Assembly (NCBI GenBank): GCA_947503155.1
Contig: CANNCL010000002.1
Location: 1 to 64,000 of the forward strand
Reading direction: 5' to 3'
DNA from: an uncultured Erythrobacter sp.
Lineage (GTDB): Bacteria; Pseudomonadota; Alphaproteobacteria; Sphingomonadales; Sphingomonadaceae
Length of the DNA: 64,000 bases
Of the stretch, positions 54,107 through 63,837 are shown piece by piece. The notes under the pieces are model-generated. The model did no database searches. It saw only the letters and a list, made by a program, of their open reading frames with translations, and was not told the origin of the DNA. A program made the translations under genes and the position numbers. Each line of letters starts with the position of its first letter. Within the stretch, counting starts at the first letter, position 1.

Positions 54107-56356
54107 ATGAACGATATGTCTCCTGAGAAGAAGAAATCTGGTTTGGCCAAATGGAGCCGCCGCGGCTTTATCGGCGCGGGCGTGCTTGCGGGCGGCGGCT
54201 TGCTGATCGGTATCGGCGTTCGTCCGGGCAATCCAATCGGATCGCTGGCGTCAAAAGTTGCACCCGGTGCTGGCGAGCAGCTGGTAAATAGCTGGGTCAA
54301 GATCGACATGAACAATGTCGTCACAGCTATCGTCCCGCATTGCGAGATGGGGCAGGGCGCGCATTCGGTCCTAGCGCAAATGCTGGCGGACGAATTGGAT
54401 GCCGCTTGGGATCAAGTGCAAGTGATGCAGGCACCAGCGGATGGCAGTTATGTCGTGTCCGACACGGCGCGCATGTTCGCCGCGCCATTCACATTGAACG
54501 CTGCCGATTGGCTAGAGCCGACTTGGGATGGGCTTTTCACACAGCTCGGCAAGTCGATGGATCTGCTAATCACGGGCGGTTCATCATCCATCCGAACAAC
54601 CGGCCAAAATCAGATGCGGATCGCCGGTGCCGCTGCGCGCCAGATGTTGGTAGGAGCAGCCGCAGATGCTTGGGGCGTGCCAGCCAGCGAAATTGCAACG
54701 CGCGACAGTGTGTTGACGCATGAGGCATCAGGCAATTCCGCGCCCTATTCCGAATTCGCCACCGCTGCCGCAGAGCAGTCAATGGATCACACGCCTACGC
54801 TGAAAACGCGCGATCAATATCGTTTGATGGGCCGCAGCAAGGCCCGCACCGATATTCCGGCGAAGGTCAATGGCACCGCTGAATTCGGTATCGATGCAGT
54901 GCCAGAGGGGCTTGAACTTTCCTATGCCGCTGTGGTTCGTCCGCCAGTCCCCGGAACGAACGTAACCGCGATGGATGCAAGCCGGGCGGAGGGAATGCCG
55001 GGTGTCTTGCAAATCCTCAACATGGGCAATTTCGTGGCGGTGGTCGCGGATAGTTATTGGCAGGCGCAGCAGGCCGTAAATACAGTGCAGATTGATTGGA
55101 GTCAGTCGGAAAGCCCGGTCCGAACAATGGACGATCAGTTCGCAGTGTTCGCTGCGGCGCTCGATGAAGCTGGTGAAACCGGCGGCAATCAAGCGGCGGC
55201 GCGGGGTGATGCTCCGGCTGCACTCGCAGAAGCAGCCACTGTTCTGGAAGCGGAATACCGAGCGCCTTACCTCGCACATGCTCCGATGGAGCCGCTCAAT
55301 TGCACCGCGCATGTGGCCGATGGCAAATGCGCCATCTGGACCAGCACACAGGTGCCGTTGATGGCGCGCAGCGAAGTTGCCAGCACGATTGGGATCGGCG
55401 CGGATGACATCACGATCCATCACCCTTATCTGGGCGGCGCTTTCGGGCGGCGGTTGGGCAGCGAGTATGTCGCGATGGCCGCGCGCGTGGCACAAGCGAC
55501 GGGATATCCGGTGAAGATGATTTGGAGCCGCGAAGAGGACACGCAAAAGGCGCTGTATCGCTGCGCCGATATGTCCCGGATGCGTGCTGGTCTGAGCGAG
55601 AGCGGGGCGCTCGTCGCCTATGACAGCGTCTTTACGCAGCGCCACGATCCAGCAGAGGCTTGTGTTCCTGCTATCTACAATATCGCCAATACATCGGTGC
55701 GTGTGGCGGAAGCTGAGCTTCATTTGCCATTCCAAGCTTGGCGTTCGGTGGACCATTCGCAGCAAGGTTTCTTCATTGAGAGTTTCATTGACGAGGCCGC
55801 CCATGCCGCAGGAACTGATCCGCTAGAGTACCGGCTTGCCATGGTGGAGAATGCGCCGCGCCATAAGGCGGTGTTGGAAAAGCTTGCCGAGATCAGCAAT
55901 TGGCGCGGGCCGAACGCGGAAGGGACAGCGAAGGGCGTTGCCATCGTGGAAAGTTTCGGCACGATTGTCGCGGAAGTGATTGAGGTCGATATGACCTCTG
56001 GCAAGCCGAAGATGACAAATTGCTGGGCGGTTTGTGATGCCGGTTATGTGATGAACCCAGACGGGTTCCGAAATCAGATAGAGGGCGGGATTGTCTTTGG
56101 CCTGACCGCTGCGATGTATGGCGAGCTAGAGCTGAAAGACGGTGCAATCGTCCAAAGCAACTTCCACGATTACAAAATGCTGCGCATGGACGAAGTGCCA
56201 AATATTGAGGTGGCATTGATCAATAGCGGCGACGTACCAGTGGGCGGCGCTGGCGAACCGGGGCTGCCTCCTGCGGCGCCGGCATTGGCCAATGCGATTT
56301 TTGCTGCGACAGGCCGACGTCTGCGCGAATTGCCTATCGCAAAACAGTTCACATGA
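54107..56356 (+). CDS. iorB: Molybdenum hydroxylase large subunit (isoquinoline 1-oxidoreductase beta type)
   Basis: A 749-residue molybdopterin-cytosine-dinucleotide subunit. The N-terminus has a twin-arginine-like signal (WSRRGFIGAGVLAGGGLLIG), so the enzyme acts in the periplasm or at the membrane. Cofactor-binding segments include IVPHCEMGQGAHSVLAQMLA, PHPYLGGAFGRR-like GGAFGRRLGSEYVAMAARV and GGAGEPGLPPAAPALANAIF with the C-terminal active-site Glu. The XdhC- and MocA-like genes just downstream would make and insert its cofactor. IorB-type enzymes include aldehyde oxidases such as PaoC relatives, so the exact substrate stays open. Confidence 0.92.
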   Translation: MNDMSPEKKKSGLAKWSRRGFIGAGVLAGGGLLIGIGVRPGNPIGSLASKVAPGAGEQLVNSWVKIDMNNVVTAIVPHCEMGQGAHSVLAQMLADELDAAWDQVQVMQAPADGSYVVSDTARMFAAPFTLNAADWLEPTWDGLFTQLGKSMDLLITGGSSSIRTTGQNQMRIAGAAARQMLVGAAADAWGVPASEIATRDSVLTHEASGNSAPYSEFATAAAEQSMDHTPTLKTRDQYRLMGRSKARTDIPAKVNGTAEFGIDAVPEGLELSYAAVVRPPVPGTNVTAMDASRAEGMPGVLQILNMGNFVAVVADSYWQAQQAVNTVQIDWSQSESPVRTMDDQFAVFAAALDEAGETGGNQAAARGDAPAALAEAATVLEAEYRAPYLAHAPMEPLNCTAHVADGKCAIWTSTQVPLMARSEVASTIGIGADDITIHHPYLGGAFGRRLGSEYVAMAARVAQATGYPVKMIWSREEDTQKALYRCADMSRMRAGLSESGALVAYDSVFTQRHDPAEACVPAIYNIANTSVRVAEAELHLPFQAWRSVDHSQQGFFIESFIDEAAHAAGTDPLEYRLAMVENAPRHKAVLEKLAEISNWRGPNAEGTAKGVAIVESFGTIVAEVIEVDMTSGKPKMTNCWAVCDAGYVMNPDGFRNQIEGGIVFGLTAAMYGELELKDGAIVQSNFHDYKMLRMDEVPNIEVALINSGDVPVGGAGEPGLPPAAPALANAIFAATGRRLRELPIAKQFT

Positions 56357-56401
56357 TGCCGATTGCTAAGGCTAGATAAAGACAATTGAGGGGACATAAG
56401 G

Positions 56402-56875
56402 ATGCGCAACCGCGCTATTCTCGCCGCTAGTTTGCTCACCGTGATGGTGACGGCATGCGGTTCAAGTGAGCAACCAGAAGTGCTGGAACAGATTGTCGTG
56501 CGAGAGCGGGGCGAGGCTGCTCCTATCGTTCAAGCTGATCCAGCTGCGCCCACCGATTTGGCGGCGCTGGGCGAGGATGCTTTCCAGATGTGCAGCGGTT
56601 GCCATGCGATCGAAGCGGGCGCCCCGTCATCAGCTGGACCAAACTTGCGCGGTGTGGTCGGGCGCGTTGCCGGAAGCTTAGATGGTTATCCCTATTCTGA
56701 CGCATTGACCGGGTCTGAGGTCACTTGGGACGAGGCGAGCTTGGACCTATATCTCGCGGATCCGGCGGGGTATCTCCCTGGCACAGATATGCTGGCGGGC
56801 GCGGTTCGCGATGAGGAAAACCGTGCAGCGATCATCGCCTATCTGGCCAGCACCAGCACTGACGATAGCGAGTAG
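56402..56875 (+). CDS. Lipoprotein cytochrome c (monohaem, class I)
   Basis: A 157-residue periplasmic monohaem cytochrome. The signal LAASLLTVMVTAC carries a VTAC lipobox, so it is probably membrane-anchored. The haem site is CSGCH in AFQMCSGCHAIEAGAPSSAG, followed by GPNLRGVVGRVAG and the distal Met in PGTDMLAGAVRDEENR. It has a GAGGGG ribosome site and lies 45 bp after the iorB-like gene, so it most likely accepts electrons from the molybdenum hydroxylase. Confidence 0.93.
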   Translation: MRNRAILAASLLTVMVTACGSSEQPEVLEQIVVRERGEAAPIVQADPAAPTDLAALGEDAFQMCSGCHAIEAGAPSSAGPNLRGVVGRVAGSLDGYPYSDALTGSEVTWDEASLDLYLADPAGYLPGTDMLAGAVRDEENRAAIIAYLASTSTDDSE

Positions 56876-56909
56876 CGCGGCACTAGCGGCACTACATGGA
56901 TATCAAGAC

Positions 56910-57854
56910 ATGGATTTTGTGCGCGTCCTTCAGTTTTTGAACGATTGTCAGAAGCGAGGCGAACCCAGCGTACTGGTTACAGTTTGCGCGGTTGAAGGCT
57001 CTTCCATGCGAGGGCCCGGCACGATCATGGGGGTGGCTCAGGACGGCAGTTTCGCTGGCTCGCTATCGGGCGGATGCATCGAAAATGCGGTCGTCGCAGA
57101 GGCGCTAGAGGCGCTAGAGGCTTGCTCATCTCGGCTTGTGAGGTTTGGTACAGGCTCACCTTACTTGGATATCAAACTACCCTGCGGAGGCGGGCTTGAT
57201 GTGCAATTCTGCCCGCTGGACGGGTCAAATTTACCGCAACTCGCGCTGGAAGCCGTGACGGCTAGGCAGCCGTTTTCACTACGGATTGTGAATGGCATCG
57301 CAGATCTGGTCTCTGGCTGGCAAAAACCGTCTTTCGACCCAGCCGCCGATGCATCGGTCTTCGGACATTTTCCGGTCCCCCGCATTGTCATCATCGGCCA
57401 CGGCGCAAGTGTTGAGGCACTCGCTCAGTTAGGACAAACGATAGGCTGCGACATAGAGACGCTGACGCCCGATGAGGCCATCATCACACGGTTTGAACAA
57501 CTAAATTTTCCGGCGGTCCGGCTTGATCGGCCCTCGCAAACGGACCTTTTGAAAAGCGATCCGTGGACGGCATTCGTGTTCCTTTTTCACGACCATGATT
57601 GGGAGGCCGATTTGATGGAACGCGCCTTTGCATTGCCGCATTTCTATATCGGCGCGATGGGCGGGAAAAAAGCGCACCTGCAAAGGTGTGAGGCTTTGCG
57701 CGAACGCGGCATAACTGGCGCCCAATTGGCGGCGATGCGCGCGCCAATTGGCCTGTTCCATTCATCCCGTGATCCTCAGACGCTTGCTCTATCAACGCTG
57801 GCTGAAATTATCCGTTGCTATGACCGGGCCGACTTTGAGGCGTCCCTTGGCTGA
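56910..57854 (+). CDS. XdhC/CoxI family molybdenum-cofactor insertion protein
   Basis: A 314-residue protein that delivers sulfurated molybdenum cofactor to molybdenum hydroxylases. The N-terminal CoxI-like part has SVLVTVCAVEGSSMRGPGTI and GSLSGGCIENAVVAEALEAL. The C-terminal Rossmann part has PRIVIIGHGASVEALAQLG and LPHFYIGAMGGKKAHLQRCE. ATG 56910 is used; an earlier in-frame start would lie inside the cytochrome gene. The MocA-like gene starts 1 bp after its stop. Its role is inferred from family and operon. Confidence 0.9.
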   Translation: MDFVRVLQFLNDCQKRGEPSVLVTVCAVEGSSMRGPGTIMGVAQDGSFAGSLSGGCIENAVVAEALEALEACSSRLVRFGTGSPYLDIKLPCGGGLDVQFCPLDGSNLPQLALEAVTARQPFSLRIVNGIADLVSGWQKPSFDPAADASVFGHFPVPRIVIIGHGASVEALAQLGQTIGCDIETLTPDEAIITRFEQLNFPAVRLDRPSQTDLLKSDPWTAFVFLFHDHDWEADLMERAFALPHFYIGAMGGKKAHLQRCEALRERGITGAQLAAMRAPIGLFHSSRDPQTLALSTLAEIIRCYDRADFEASLG

Positions 57855-57855
57855 G

Positions 57856-58488
57856 ATGCGGATCGGAGCGTTTCTGTTGGCGGCAGGGTCCTCGCGCCGG
57901 TTTGGCGATGCGGATAAACTTGCGCAGCCGTTTCGAGGGAGGTTGTTAGGCGAACATGCCGCCGCAGCAATGCCGACCATGCGCTTCGTCGCGGATGGTG
58001 CTTGGGTGATCGCATCGCAGGAAAGGCACCGCTGCGAACCGGCGTGGCGAAACGCGGGTTTTGATGTAACACTCAATGAGCGTGCTGGAGATGGGATGGG
58101 CACGTCGGTTGCCGCAGCGGCAATGATGGCGAGCCGGGCCAATTTCGACGCCATTCTGGTTGCCTTGGCGGACATGCCACTGGTTCCGCGATCTCATTTT
58201 TCCGCCCTAATTGATGCGTTTAGCAGTCCTTCTGACATCATTGGCTCTATCGGTGGCCATTCGCGAACACCCCCTGTGATCTTCGGCAGCGATCACTTCG
58301 CTGCGCTAGCCAAACTGCCCGGCGACACCGGTGCGCGCGACATGCTCGCCAAAGGCCGTGCAATCACATGCCCACCGGCATGGTTGATCGACATCGATAC
58401 GCCTGAAATTTTACGAAGTTTAGACCCAAGTGATGGACATGCGGGCGCAACCGCTCCTACACCCGGATCAAAGGGAGATGAGTTTTGA
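57856..58488 (+). CDS. Molybdenum cofactor cytidylyltransferase-like protein (MocA/MobA-like)
   Basis: A 210-residue nucleotidyltransferase. It begins [20 protein letters not shown], with the GSSxRxGxxK signature, and has [20 protein letters not shown] with the metal-binding Asp. Such proteins attach CMP (MocA) to molybdopterin for the IorB class of enzymes. It directly follows the XdhC-like gene and its stop overlaps the TTG start of acs. Cytidyl rather than guanylyl specificity is assumed from the partner enzyme. Confidence 0.9.
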   Translation: MRIGAFLLAAGSSRRFGDADKLAQPFRGRLLGEHAAAAMPTMRFVADGAWVIASQERHRCEPAWRNAGFDVTLNERAGDGMGTSVAAAAMMASRANFDAILVALADMPLVPRSHFSALIDAFSSPSDIIGSIGGHSRTPPVIFGSDHFAALAKLPGDTGARDMLAKGRAITCPPAWLIDIDTPEILRSLDPSDGHAGATAPTPGSKGDEF

Positions 58489-60410
58489 ATCAGTTCGTCC
58501 AACGCCCAGAAACTGCGCACGAAACCCACTGCACTACGGAACAATATAGCGAGCTTTACAATCGCTCGATTGCCGATCCTGATGGTTTTTGGCTGCAACA
58601 AGCAGAGCGGCTCGATTGGTTTACCGCGCCCAGCAAAGGCGGCGATTGGTCCTATGATCCAGTGGGCATTGAGTGGTTCGCAGACGGTGCGCTGAATCTG
58701 TGTCATAACGCAGTGGACCGGCATCTTGAGACCCGCGGGGAGAGCACCGCGATCATCTTTGAACCCGATGACCCCGCCACCCCCAGTCGGACATTGAGCT
58801 ACCGCGATCTCCACCGCGAAGTGGTGCAGATGGCCAACGCTCTGAAAGCTATCGGCGCTGAAAAAGGCGAACGGGTTACGATCTACATGCCCAATATCGT
58901 CGAAGGCGTCACCGCGATGCTGGCTTGTGCGCGAATTGGGGCGATCCATTCGGTGGTGTTTGGCGGCTTTTCGCCCGAAGCGCTCGCTGGACGGATCATC
59001 GATTGCGAAAGCCGGTTTGTTATTACCGCAGATGAGGGCTTACGCGGGACCAAAAGCGTACCTCTAAAGGCAAATGTCGATGCCGCTTTGGAACGCGAAG
59101 GGGTTGCTGTTGATGGTGTTCTGGTGGTTCGTCACACCGGGCTTAACGTGCCGATGGCGGAAGGCCGCGACCATTGGTTCCATGATGTCCGTTCGGACGC
59201 GGATTGCCCCTGCGAGGTGATGGCAGCAGAAGACCCGTTGTTCATTCTCTACACGTCAGGTTCGACTGGGAAACCCAAAGGCGTGCTGCACACAACCGGC
59301 GGGTACGGTGTGTGGACCGCGACCACGTTTGAATACATGTTCGATTACCGCGCAGGCGAAATTTTCTGGTGCACCGCTGATATCGGCTGGGTCACCGGGC
59401 ATAGCTATATCGTATACGGGCCGTTGATGAACGGGGCGACCAGCATCGTGTTTGAGGGCGTCCCCAACTATCCCGATTTTGGACGGTTTTGGGACGTGGT
59501 GGCCAAACACAACGTCAACATTCTCTACACCGCGCCGACCGCGATCCGCGCATTGATGCGCGAGGGTGATGGGTTTGTCACAAGCCGCGACCGGTCTTCG
59601 TTGCGGCTGCTTGGTTCCGTTGGAGAGCCAATCAACCCTGAGGCGTGGCGTTGGTATTTCGATGTCGTGGGCGAGGGGCGATGCCCCATCATCGACACTT
59701 GGTGGCAGACTGAGACGGGCGGTGTGATGATCACGACATTGCCTGCCGCACACGATTTGAAGCCCGGCAGTGCGGGCCTACCGATGTTCGGCATCCGCCC
59801 GCAACTGGTCGACAATGAAGGGGGTGTTTTGGAGGGCGCCGGTGAAGGCAACCTCTGCATCACCCACAGCTGGCCCGGCCAAGCGCGCAGCGTTTACGGC
59901 GACCATGAACGCTTTGAGCAAACCTATTTTAGCACCTATTCAGGCAAATATTTCACCGGCGATGGGTGTAAACGCGACGATGATGGCTATTACTGGATCA
60001 CGGGCCGCGTCGACGATGTGATCAATGTCTCCGGCCACCGCATGGGCACCGCAGAAGTTGAAAGCGCGCTGGTGCTGCATGAACTGGTCGCAGAGGCAGC
60101 CGTTGTTGGGTATCCGCATGATATTAAGGGGCAGGGCATCTATTGCTATGTCACGTTGAATGCGGGTGTGGATGGATCCGATGCGCTGCATCAGGAATTG
60201 CGTCAGCATGTCCGCAAGGAGATCGGGCCAATTGCAACGCCGGATGTCATCCAATTTACTGATGGTCTACCCAAAACACGCAGCGGTAAGATCATGCGGC
60301 GTATTCTGCGCAAGGTGGCGGAAAATGACTACGGTTCGCTGGGCGACACTTCGACATTGGCGGACCCGTCCTTGGTAGAGCGTTTAATCGATGGGCGCCG
60401 CCAAACCTAG
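58485..60410 (+). CDS. acs: Acetyl-CoA synthetase (AMP-forming)
   Basis: A 641-residue ligase that activates acetate to acetyl-CoA through an acetyl-adenylate. Motifs: [20 protein letters not shown] (P-loop), [16 protein letters not shown] with the acyl-pocket Trp, [20 protein letters not shown] and [15 protein letters not shown] with the acetylatable catalytic Lys. Length fits Acs (about 650). The start is TTG at 58485, overlapping the MocA stop, with AGGGAG about 8 nt upstream; no in-frame ATG is near. Weak translation from TTG may keep levels low. Propionyl-CoA synthetase is a less likely reading. Confidence 0.93.
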   Translation: MNQFVQRPETAHETHCTTEQYSELYNRSIADPDGFWLQQAERLDWFTAPSKGGDWSYDPVGIEWFADGALNLCHNAVDRHLETRGESTAIIFEPDDPATPSRTLSYRDLHREVVQMANALKAIGAEKGERVTIYMPNIVEGVTAMLACARIGAIHSVVFGGFSPEALAGRIIDCESRFVITADEGLRGTKSVPLKANVDAALEREGVAVDGVLVVRHTGLNVPMAEGRDHWFHDVRSDADCPCEVMAAEDPLFILYTSGSTGKPKGVLHTTGGYGVWTATTFEYMFDYRAGEIFWCTADIGWVTGHSYIVYGPLMNGATSIVFEGVPNYPDFGRFWDVVAKHNVNILYTAPTAIRALMREGDGFVTSRDRSSLRLLGSVGEPINPEAWRWYFDVVGEGRCPIIDTWWQTETGGVMITTLPAAHDLKPGSAGLPMFGIRPQLVDNEGGVLEGAGEGNLCITHSWPGQARSVYGDHERFEQTYFSTYSGKYFTGDGCKRDDDGYYWITGRVDDVINVSGHRMGTAEVESALVLHELVAEAAVVGYPHDIKGQGIYCYVTLNAGVDGSDALHQELRQHVRKEIGPIATPDVIQFTDGLPKTRSGKIMRRILRKVAENDYGSLGDTSTLADPSLVERLIDGRRQT

Positions 60411-60468
60411 CCGCAGCGTAGGGCCGCGGCTGGACAGTTATGCGCAGATCGCAGATGGCAGAAGGCCA

Positions 60469-61590
60469 ATGATTGCGGCGCGTAAACATCTCTTACTGAT
60501 CGGCGGCGGTCATGCGCATGTCGCGGTGCTTGCTGATTGGATAAAGAGGGGCCTGCCATGCCCCCGCGTGACATTGGTCACGCCGTCGCAAACATTGAGA
60601 TATTCGGGCATGGTTCCTGGGTGGATCGCCGGGCAATATGCGCGGGATGTTGGTGTGGTTGACGTGGGCGCTCTTGCACAGCGGGCAGGCGCGGCACTGG
60701 TGCTGGACAAATGCGCAGCGATTGAGCCGGATCCGGGGCAAATCGTGACCGAGGGTGGGGAAACCATCGCTTTCGATATTGCCTCTATCGACACAGGGGG
60801 CATCGGACGGGCCTCGGCAATATTAGGCGAAGATAATCGGCTGATTGATATCCGCCCGATAGATGCATTTGTCAGCACTTTGGCGCGATCGCCCGTGACG
60901 GGGCGTGTCGCGATAGTTGGCGGAGGTGCTGGCGGAACAGAACTTGCCTTTGCGTTGCGCAACCGCACGAGGGGCACGGAGCGCGCGGAGGTCGTGTTAG
61001 TCACGGGTTCTGATGGGTTGCTGCCTAAATTTGCGCCCAGTGTTCGCAAGATGGTGGCGAACGAACTCAACCGCCAAGAGATTGCGGTCATCACTCAGGA
61101 CGCCCAATTCGCAGATGGGCAATTTGTGGTCGGCGGTGCCTCAGTTGAACCCTTCGATCTGATCATAGCAGCTCTGGGCAGCGGCGCTCCGCAATGGCCG
61201 CAAGCAGGCGGGCTTGCTTGCGATCAAGATGGTTTCATTGCAGTCGATGCGCAGCAAAAATCCATCTCGCATCCCAATATTTTTGCAGTCGGCGACGTGG
61301 CCGCGCGACAAGACCGGGCGATTCCGCATTCGGGTGTTCACGCCGTTTTCGCTGGACCGGTTCTTGCGGCAAATTTGCGCGCGGTCATGGCGGGCGAGGA
61401 ACCTAAGCGCAGTTATCGCCCCCGGTGGAACAACCTGTATTTGATGTCGTCAGGCGATGGCTCTGCAATAGCCAGCTATGGACCGTTCGCCGCGCGGGGG
61501 GCATGGGTGGCCAAGTTGAAACATTGGATCGACAATCGCTGGATTGCGAAATACGCAGCTCTGGCCGAAGGCACTGATCAAGGGCTGTAA
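60469..61590 (+). CDS. FAD-dependent pyridine nucleotide-disulfide oxidoreductase of the SelD-associated family
   Basis: A 373-residue flavoprotein. The N-terminus has the unusual HLLLIGGGHAHVAVLADWIK, then VTPSQTLRYSGMVPGWIAGQ, features of the family often fused or adjacent to selenophosphate synthase. A second dinucleotide site, VAIVGGGAGGTELAFALRN, and the closing NIFAVGDVAARQDRAIPHSG support NAD(P)H binding. No CXXC redox pair is present; it resembles type II NADH dehydrogenases. ATG 60469 is chosen with AGAAGG before it; an upstream ATG at 60391 would overlap acs. No selD gene or selenocysteine signal is in the window, so function is uncertain. Confidence 0.82.
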   Translation: MIAARKHLLLIGGGHAHVAVLADWIKRGLPCPRVTLVTPSQTLRYSGMVPGWIAGQYARDVGVVDVGALAQRAGAALVLDKCAAIEPDPGQIVTEGGETIAFDIASIDTGGIGRASAILGEDNRLIDIRPIDAFVSTLARSPVTGRVAIVGGGAGGTELAFALRNRTRGTERAEVVLVTGSDGLLPKFAPSVRKMVANELNRQEIAVITQDAQFADGQFVVGGASVEPFDLIIAALGSGAPQWPQAGGLACDQDGFIAVDAQQKSISHPNIFAVGDVAARQDRAIPHSGVHAVFAGPVLAANLRAVMAGEEPKRSYRPRWNNLYLMSSGDGSAIASYGPFAARGAWVAKLKHWIDNRWIAKYAALAEGTDQGL

Positions 61591-61634
61591 CTAGGCGCGC
61601 CGCTGAGGCGAACCGGGCGCAGCAAGGGAAATTC

Positions 61635-63773
61635 ATGAAGAAATTTGTTATCATCGCCTTATTGGCCGCGCTGTTTGCGGCCTATTTCATCTTTGACCTT
61701 GGATCGTATCTCACCCTTGAGGGGATCAAACAGGTCGCACAGGATGCGGGCGCTTTTTATGAGCGGAACCCTGTGGTCGTGCTGGCGGTGTTCTTTCTGA
61801 TCTATGTCGCCGTTACCGCTGCCTCATTGCCGGGGGCGGCGATTATGACGCTGGCGGCTGGCGCGTTGTTCGGGCTTGTGACGGGCACAATCCTCGTTTC
61901 CTTCGCATCGACGATTGGCGCGACGCTGGCCTTTCTCGCATCGCGTTATGTGCTGCGTGACAGTATCGAAAGCCGTTTTGGGGAACGCCTGAAAAGCATC
62001 AATGAAGGATTGGAGCGCGACGGCGCGTTCTATCTGTTCACTCTGCGCATGATCCCGGCGATCCCGTTTTTCGTGATCAATCTCGTGATGGGGCTGACGC
62101 GGGTGAAAACACTCACATTCGCGTGGGTCAGCCAAATCGGCATGCTGCTCGGTACGATTGTGTTTGTGAATGCCGGGACGCAGCTGGCTCAGCTCGACAG
62201 TTTGGAAGGTATTCTTTCGCCCAGTATCATCGGTTCGCTTGTTCTGCTGGCGATTGTACCTTGGATCGCGAAAGCCATCATCGGCCTCATTAAACGCCGC
62301 AAAGTCTATGCCGGGTTCACTCGGCCCAAATCATACGACCGCAATTTGATCGTTATCGGCGCGGGCTCTGCTGGTCTTGTGGCCTCGTTGATTGCGGCGA
62401 CAGTGAAGGCGAAGGTCACGCTGGTTGAGGCAAACGAGATGGGCGGGGATTGTCTCAACACAGGCTGCGTACCGTCAAAAGCCCTGATTAAGAGCGCCAA
62501 AGTTGCCGCGACTATGCGGAATGCAGATCGTTACGGGATCACTCCTGTTGAACCGGAAATTCCGTTCAAACAAACACTCGCCCGCGTCATGGACATTATC
62601 AAAGCCATCGAACCGCATGACAGTGTTGAGCGTTTCGAAGGGCTCGGCGTCGATGTGGTCAAAGGCTATGCGAAAATCATCGACCCATGGACGGTCGAGA
62701 TTGCGCGCAATGATGGCGGCACACAGCGATTGACCGCGCGCAGCATTGTGATCGCCAGCGGAGCGGAGCCGGTTGTGCCCCCTATCGAGGGGATCGAGAC
62801 ATCGGGATATCTGACCAGCGAAACCTTGTGGGATGCTTTTTCAAAATTGGACAAGGCACCTGCGCGGATCGCGGTTCTGGGCGGCGGTCCGATTGGCTGC
62901 GAACTTAGCCAAGCGCTGGCGCGGCTAGGGTCGCATGTCACACAGGTTGAGATGGCGGACCATGTCCTTGGCCGAGAGGATGAGGATGTCTCGGCATTGG
63001 CGCGGACGGTGCTTGAAGAATCTGGCGTCACAGTCCTTACTGGACACCGCGCCGTTAGGGCAGAGGGCGGCGTACTGTTCGCTGACAAAGATGGCGCCGA
63101 AGCGAGCATCCCGTTTGACGCCCTGATCATCGCGGTGGGGCGTAAGGCCCGGCTTAGCGGTTTTGGGCTTGAGGAATTGGGCGTCGATACCGACCGGACA
63201 GTCACGACGGATGAATTCCTCGCGACCAAATTTCCCAACATCTTTGCCGCAGGCGATGTCGCTGGGCCGTATCAATTCACCCACACCGCAAGCCATCAGG
63301 CATGGTTCGCCAGCGTCAATGCGCTGTTCGGTCAGTTCAAGAAATTCAAAGCCGATTACCGTGTCATCCCGGCGGTGACGTTTTTGGACCCAGAAATCGC
63401 CCGCGTCGGCTTGAATGAAGCCGAAGCGCGCGAGCAAGGGATTGAGGTCGAAGTGACCCGCTATGAACTCGACGATCTGGACCGTGCGATTACAGAGAGC
63501 GAAACCAAGGGTTTTGTAAAAGTGCTGACGCCGCCGGGCAAGGATACCATCTTGGGTGCGACCATCGTGGGCAGTCATGCGGGCGAATTGCTGGCCGAAT
63601 ATGTGCTGGCGATGAAACACAAGATTGGCCTCAACAAGATCCTTGGTACCATTCATTCATACCCGACGATGGCCGAAGCCAATAAATTCGCCGCTGGCAA
63701 TTGGAAGCGCGCGAATAAGCCCGATGGGCTGCTTGGCTTGGTTGAGAAATATCATGATTGGCGGCGTGGCTGA
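61635..63773 (+). CDS. TVP38/VTT-domain membrane protein fused to a mercuric-reductase-like flavoprotein
   Basis: A 712-residue fusion. Residues 1-230 form a TVP38/TMEM64 (VTT) membrane domain with several helices (VVVLAVFFLIYVAVTAASLP; ARMIPAIPFF-like LRMIPAIPFFVINLVMGLTR). Residues 235-712 are a class I disulfide oxidoreductase with NLIVIGAGSAGLVASLIAAT, the redox pair in GGDCLNTGCVPSKAL, RIAVLGGGPIGCELSQALAR, FAAGDVAGPYQFTHTASHQA and the C-terminal catalytic HSYPTMAEANK. The C-terminal vicinal Cys pair of MerA is missing, so mercury reduction is unlikely. The same fusion is known in other bacteria, function unsettled. The ribosome site AAGGGAAATTC precedes ATG 61635. Confidence 0.9.
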   Translation: MKKFVIIALLAALFAAYFIFDLGSYLTLEGIKQVAQDAGAFYERNPVVVLAVFFLIYVAVTAASLPGAAIMTLAAGALFGLVTGTILVSFASTIGATLAFLASRYVLRDSIESRFGERLKSINEGLERDGAFYLFTLRMIPAIPFFVINLVMGLTRVKTLTFAWVSQIGMLLGTIVFVNAGTQLAQLDSLEGILSPSIIGSLVLLAIVPWIAKAIIGLIKRRKVYAGFTRPKSYDRNLIVIGAGSAGLVASLIAATVKAKVTLVEANEMGGDCLNTGCVPSKALIKSAKVAATMRNADRYGITPVEPEIPFKQTLARVMDIIKAIEPHDSVERFEGLGVDVVKGYAKIIDPWTVEIARNDGGTQRLTARSIVIASGAEPVVPPIEGIETSGYLTSETLWDAFSKLDKAPARIAVLGGGPIGCELSQALARLGSHVTQVEMADHVLGREDEDVSALARTVLEESGVTVLTGHRAVRAEGGVLFADKDGAEASIPFDALIIAVGRKARLSGFGLEELGVDTDRTVTTDEFLATKFPNIFAAGDVAGPYQFTHTASHQAWFASVNALFGQFKKFKADYRVIPAVTFLDPEIARVGLNEAEAREQGIEVEVTRYELDDLDRAITESETKGFVKVLTPPGKDTILGATIVGSHAGELLAEYVLAMKHKIGLNKILGTIHSYPTMAEANKFAAGNWKRANKPDGLLGLVEKYHDWRRG

Positions 63774-63808
63774 TTCGGCATGGCTGATCTGGCACGGCTG
63801 ATTTGGCG
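63767..63808 (+). repeat. Three tandem 14-bp repeats across a stop codon
   Basis: Bases 63767-63780, 63781-63794 and 63795-63808 are near-identical 14-mers with the core GGCTGATNNGGC. The first copy contains the TGA stop of the fusion gene. They lie 30 bp before the next gene and look like slippage products. Confidence 0.8.
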
Positions 63809-63837
63809 GGGCGCTGTCCGTCCTAGGGGACTGAACA

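Noticed and set aside
54779-55804. Minus-strand open frame of 341 codons
   Set aside because: Lies antisense inside the well-supported molybdenum hydroxylase gene and has no recognisable motif.
61635-63773. Annotation as mercuric reductase
   Set aside because: The C-terminal Cys pair needed for Hg(II) transfer is absent, there is no mer operon nearby, and a TVP38 domain is fused instead.
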